Shown here one piece after another: positions 63,406 to 64,000 of a DNA stretch of 64,000 nt. Made by a program: the position numbers and the translations under genes. The stretch comes from Pauljensenia hongkongensis (lineage in GTDB: Bacteria > Actinomycetota > Actinomycetes > Actinomycetales > Actinomycetaceae): assembly GCF_001746855.1 (NCBI RefSeq), contig NZ_CP017298.1:1569990-1633989 (forward strand). The letters run 5' to 3'. Numbering within the stretch: position 1 is the stretch's first letter; each line of letters starts with the position of its first letter. The notes beneath the pieces were generated by a model. That model ran no database searches, had not been told where the DNA came from, and saw nothing but the letters and a program-made list of their open reading frames with translations.

Positions 63406-64000
63406 ATGCACGGTGGTTCGACGGCTTCCTGGGGGAAGATCGGTGTCTTGGCGCTCTGCGCGTTCCTCATAGGGGCGGACGGCTTCATCCTGGCCGCCAT
63501 CCTGCCCCAGATCGCCGACCGGCTCAATGTCCCACTGGCCCAGGCGGGCCTGCTGATCACTGCGTTCGCCTGGGTCTACGCCGTCTCAGCGCCCCTGTTC
63601 GGCATGGTGCTGGGGCGGTGGAACCGGCGTTCGACGCTGGGAGCGGCCATGCTGGTCTTCGCCCTGGGCAACGTGCTGGTCGCAACCGCCCCCACATACG
63701 GGTGGATGCTGGCGGCCAGGGTGGTGTCGGCGCTGGGCTCGTCCATGGCCACGCCCACCGCCATGGCCCTGGCGACCAGCCTCGCGCCCGCCAGGCACCG
63801 CGGCAAGGCGATCTCAGTGGTCTCCACGGGCATGACGCTGGCAACCGTCGTCGCCGTGCCGCTCGGAGCCCTCATGGGCGGGCGCTACGGGTACAGGGCG
63901 GTGTTCTGGGCCATGGGCGGAGGCGCCATCGCCGTCCTCCTCGCGATCCTCGCGAGCATCCGGGCGCGTGAGGCCACCGCCTCGAAGAGCGTTCCCTCGA
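63406..64000 (+). CDS. MFS transporter (DHA1 type), 3-prime end off window
   Basis: First 198 residues of a major facilitator: VLALCAFLIGADGFILAAILPQIADRLNVPLAQAGLLITAFAWVYAVSAPLFGMVLGRWNRRSTL, then ARVVSALGSSMATPTAMALATSLAPARHRGKAISVVSTGMTLATVVAVPLGALMGGRYGYRAVFW, as in arabinose-efflux/drug-efflux permeases. AAGGAG is 9 bases before the ATG. The cognate regulator is not in the window and may lie downstream. The substrate is unknown. Confidence 0.88.
   Translation, partial: MHGGSTASWGKIGVLALCAFLIGADGFILAAILPQIADRLNVPLAQAGLLITAFAWVYAVSAPLFGMVLGRWNRRSTLGAAMLVFALGNVLVATAPTYGWMLAARVVSALGSSMATPTAMALATSLAPARHRGKAISVVSTGMTLATVVAVPLGALMGGRYGYRAVFWAMGGGAIAVLLAILASIRAREATASKSVPS

Overview
The window looks like chromosomal DNA of a high-GC Actinobacterium. 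The grounds are strong G/C preference at third codon positions, many GTG starts, the order rpmH-dnaA-dnaN-recF-DUF721-gyrB-gyrA-DUF3566-tRNA-Ile-tRNA-Ala, parAB beside the origin with TGTTTCACGTGAAACA parS sites, and a surface-anchored-repeat zinc ABC transporter. The Actinomycetaceae (Actinomyces/Schaalia-like) fit best, but the genus is inference. The window straddles the replication origin.

Layout. 1-8.2 kb: a carbohydrate operon on the minus strand (solute-binding lipoprotein, two permeases, GH29 alpha-L-fucosidase running off the left edge), then a nucleoside-hydrolase-like gene, a LacI regulator and an MHS-type MFS transporter. 8.4-10.7 kb: a DHA2 drug-efflux MFS gene divergent from an ArsR-like regulator. 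10.8-12.2 kb: a Fic protein with its own HTH behind a perfect 12-bp-arm operator. 12.2-12.9 kb: a gene-free repeat region. 12.9-28.0 kb: a complete BREX type 1 anti-phage operon (brxA, brxB, brxC, pglX, an inserted AAA ATPase + TOPRIM pair, pglZ, brxL), followed by a small two-helix membrane protein with a Gly/Asn-rich N-terminus. 29.0-35.5 kb: an anchored-repeat zinc/metal ABC transporter operon behind a Zur-box-like palindrome. 36-40.7 kb: two unrecognised genes, an aminotransferase, a Ddl-like ATP-grasp ligase and a HAD hydrolase. 40.8-46.8 kb: parB, parA, rsmG, jag, yidC, yidD, rnpA, rpmH on the minus strand. 47.3-60.7 kb: dnaA, dnaN, recF, a DUF721/DciA-like gene, three paralogous membrane proteins (one frameshifted), gyrB, gyrA, DUF3566. 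60.7-64 kb: two DUF2974 lipase-like genes, tRNA-Ile, a DLW-39880-like micro-ORF, tRNA-Ala, a terminator, and the start of an MFS gene behind a nested palindrome.

The part most worth attention is the BREX island. It carries a nested ATPase/TOPRIM pair resembling the PARIS arrangement. Its BrxL ends in a domain that resembles the C-terminal (phospholipase-D-like) domain of eukaryotic MITD1, not a Lon protease. PglX has AT-rich blocks where target recognition is expected. A perfect 18-bp palindrome sits on the promoter with no regulator gene next to it, and an unexplained 3-prime membrane-protein gene follows. Six perfect parS sites (28.6-42.2 kb), three of them centred in 30-34 bp perfect palindromes, lie on one side of dnaA.

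Family names are my recognition from the translated sequence. No database search was possible.
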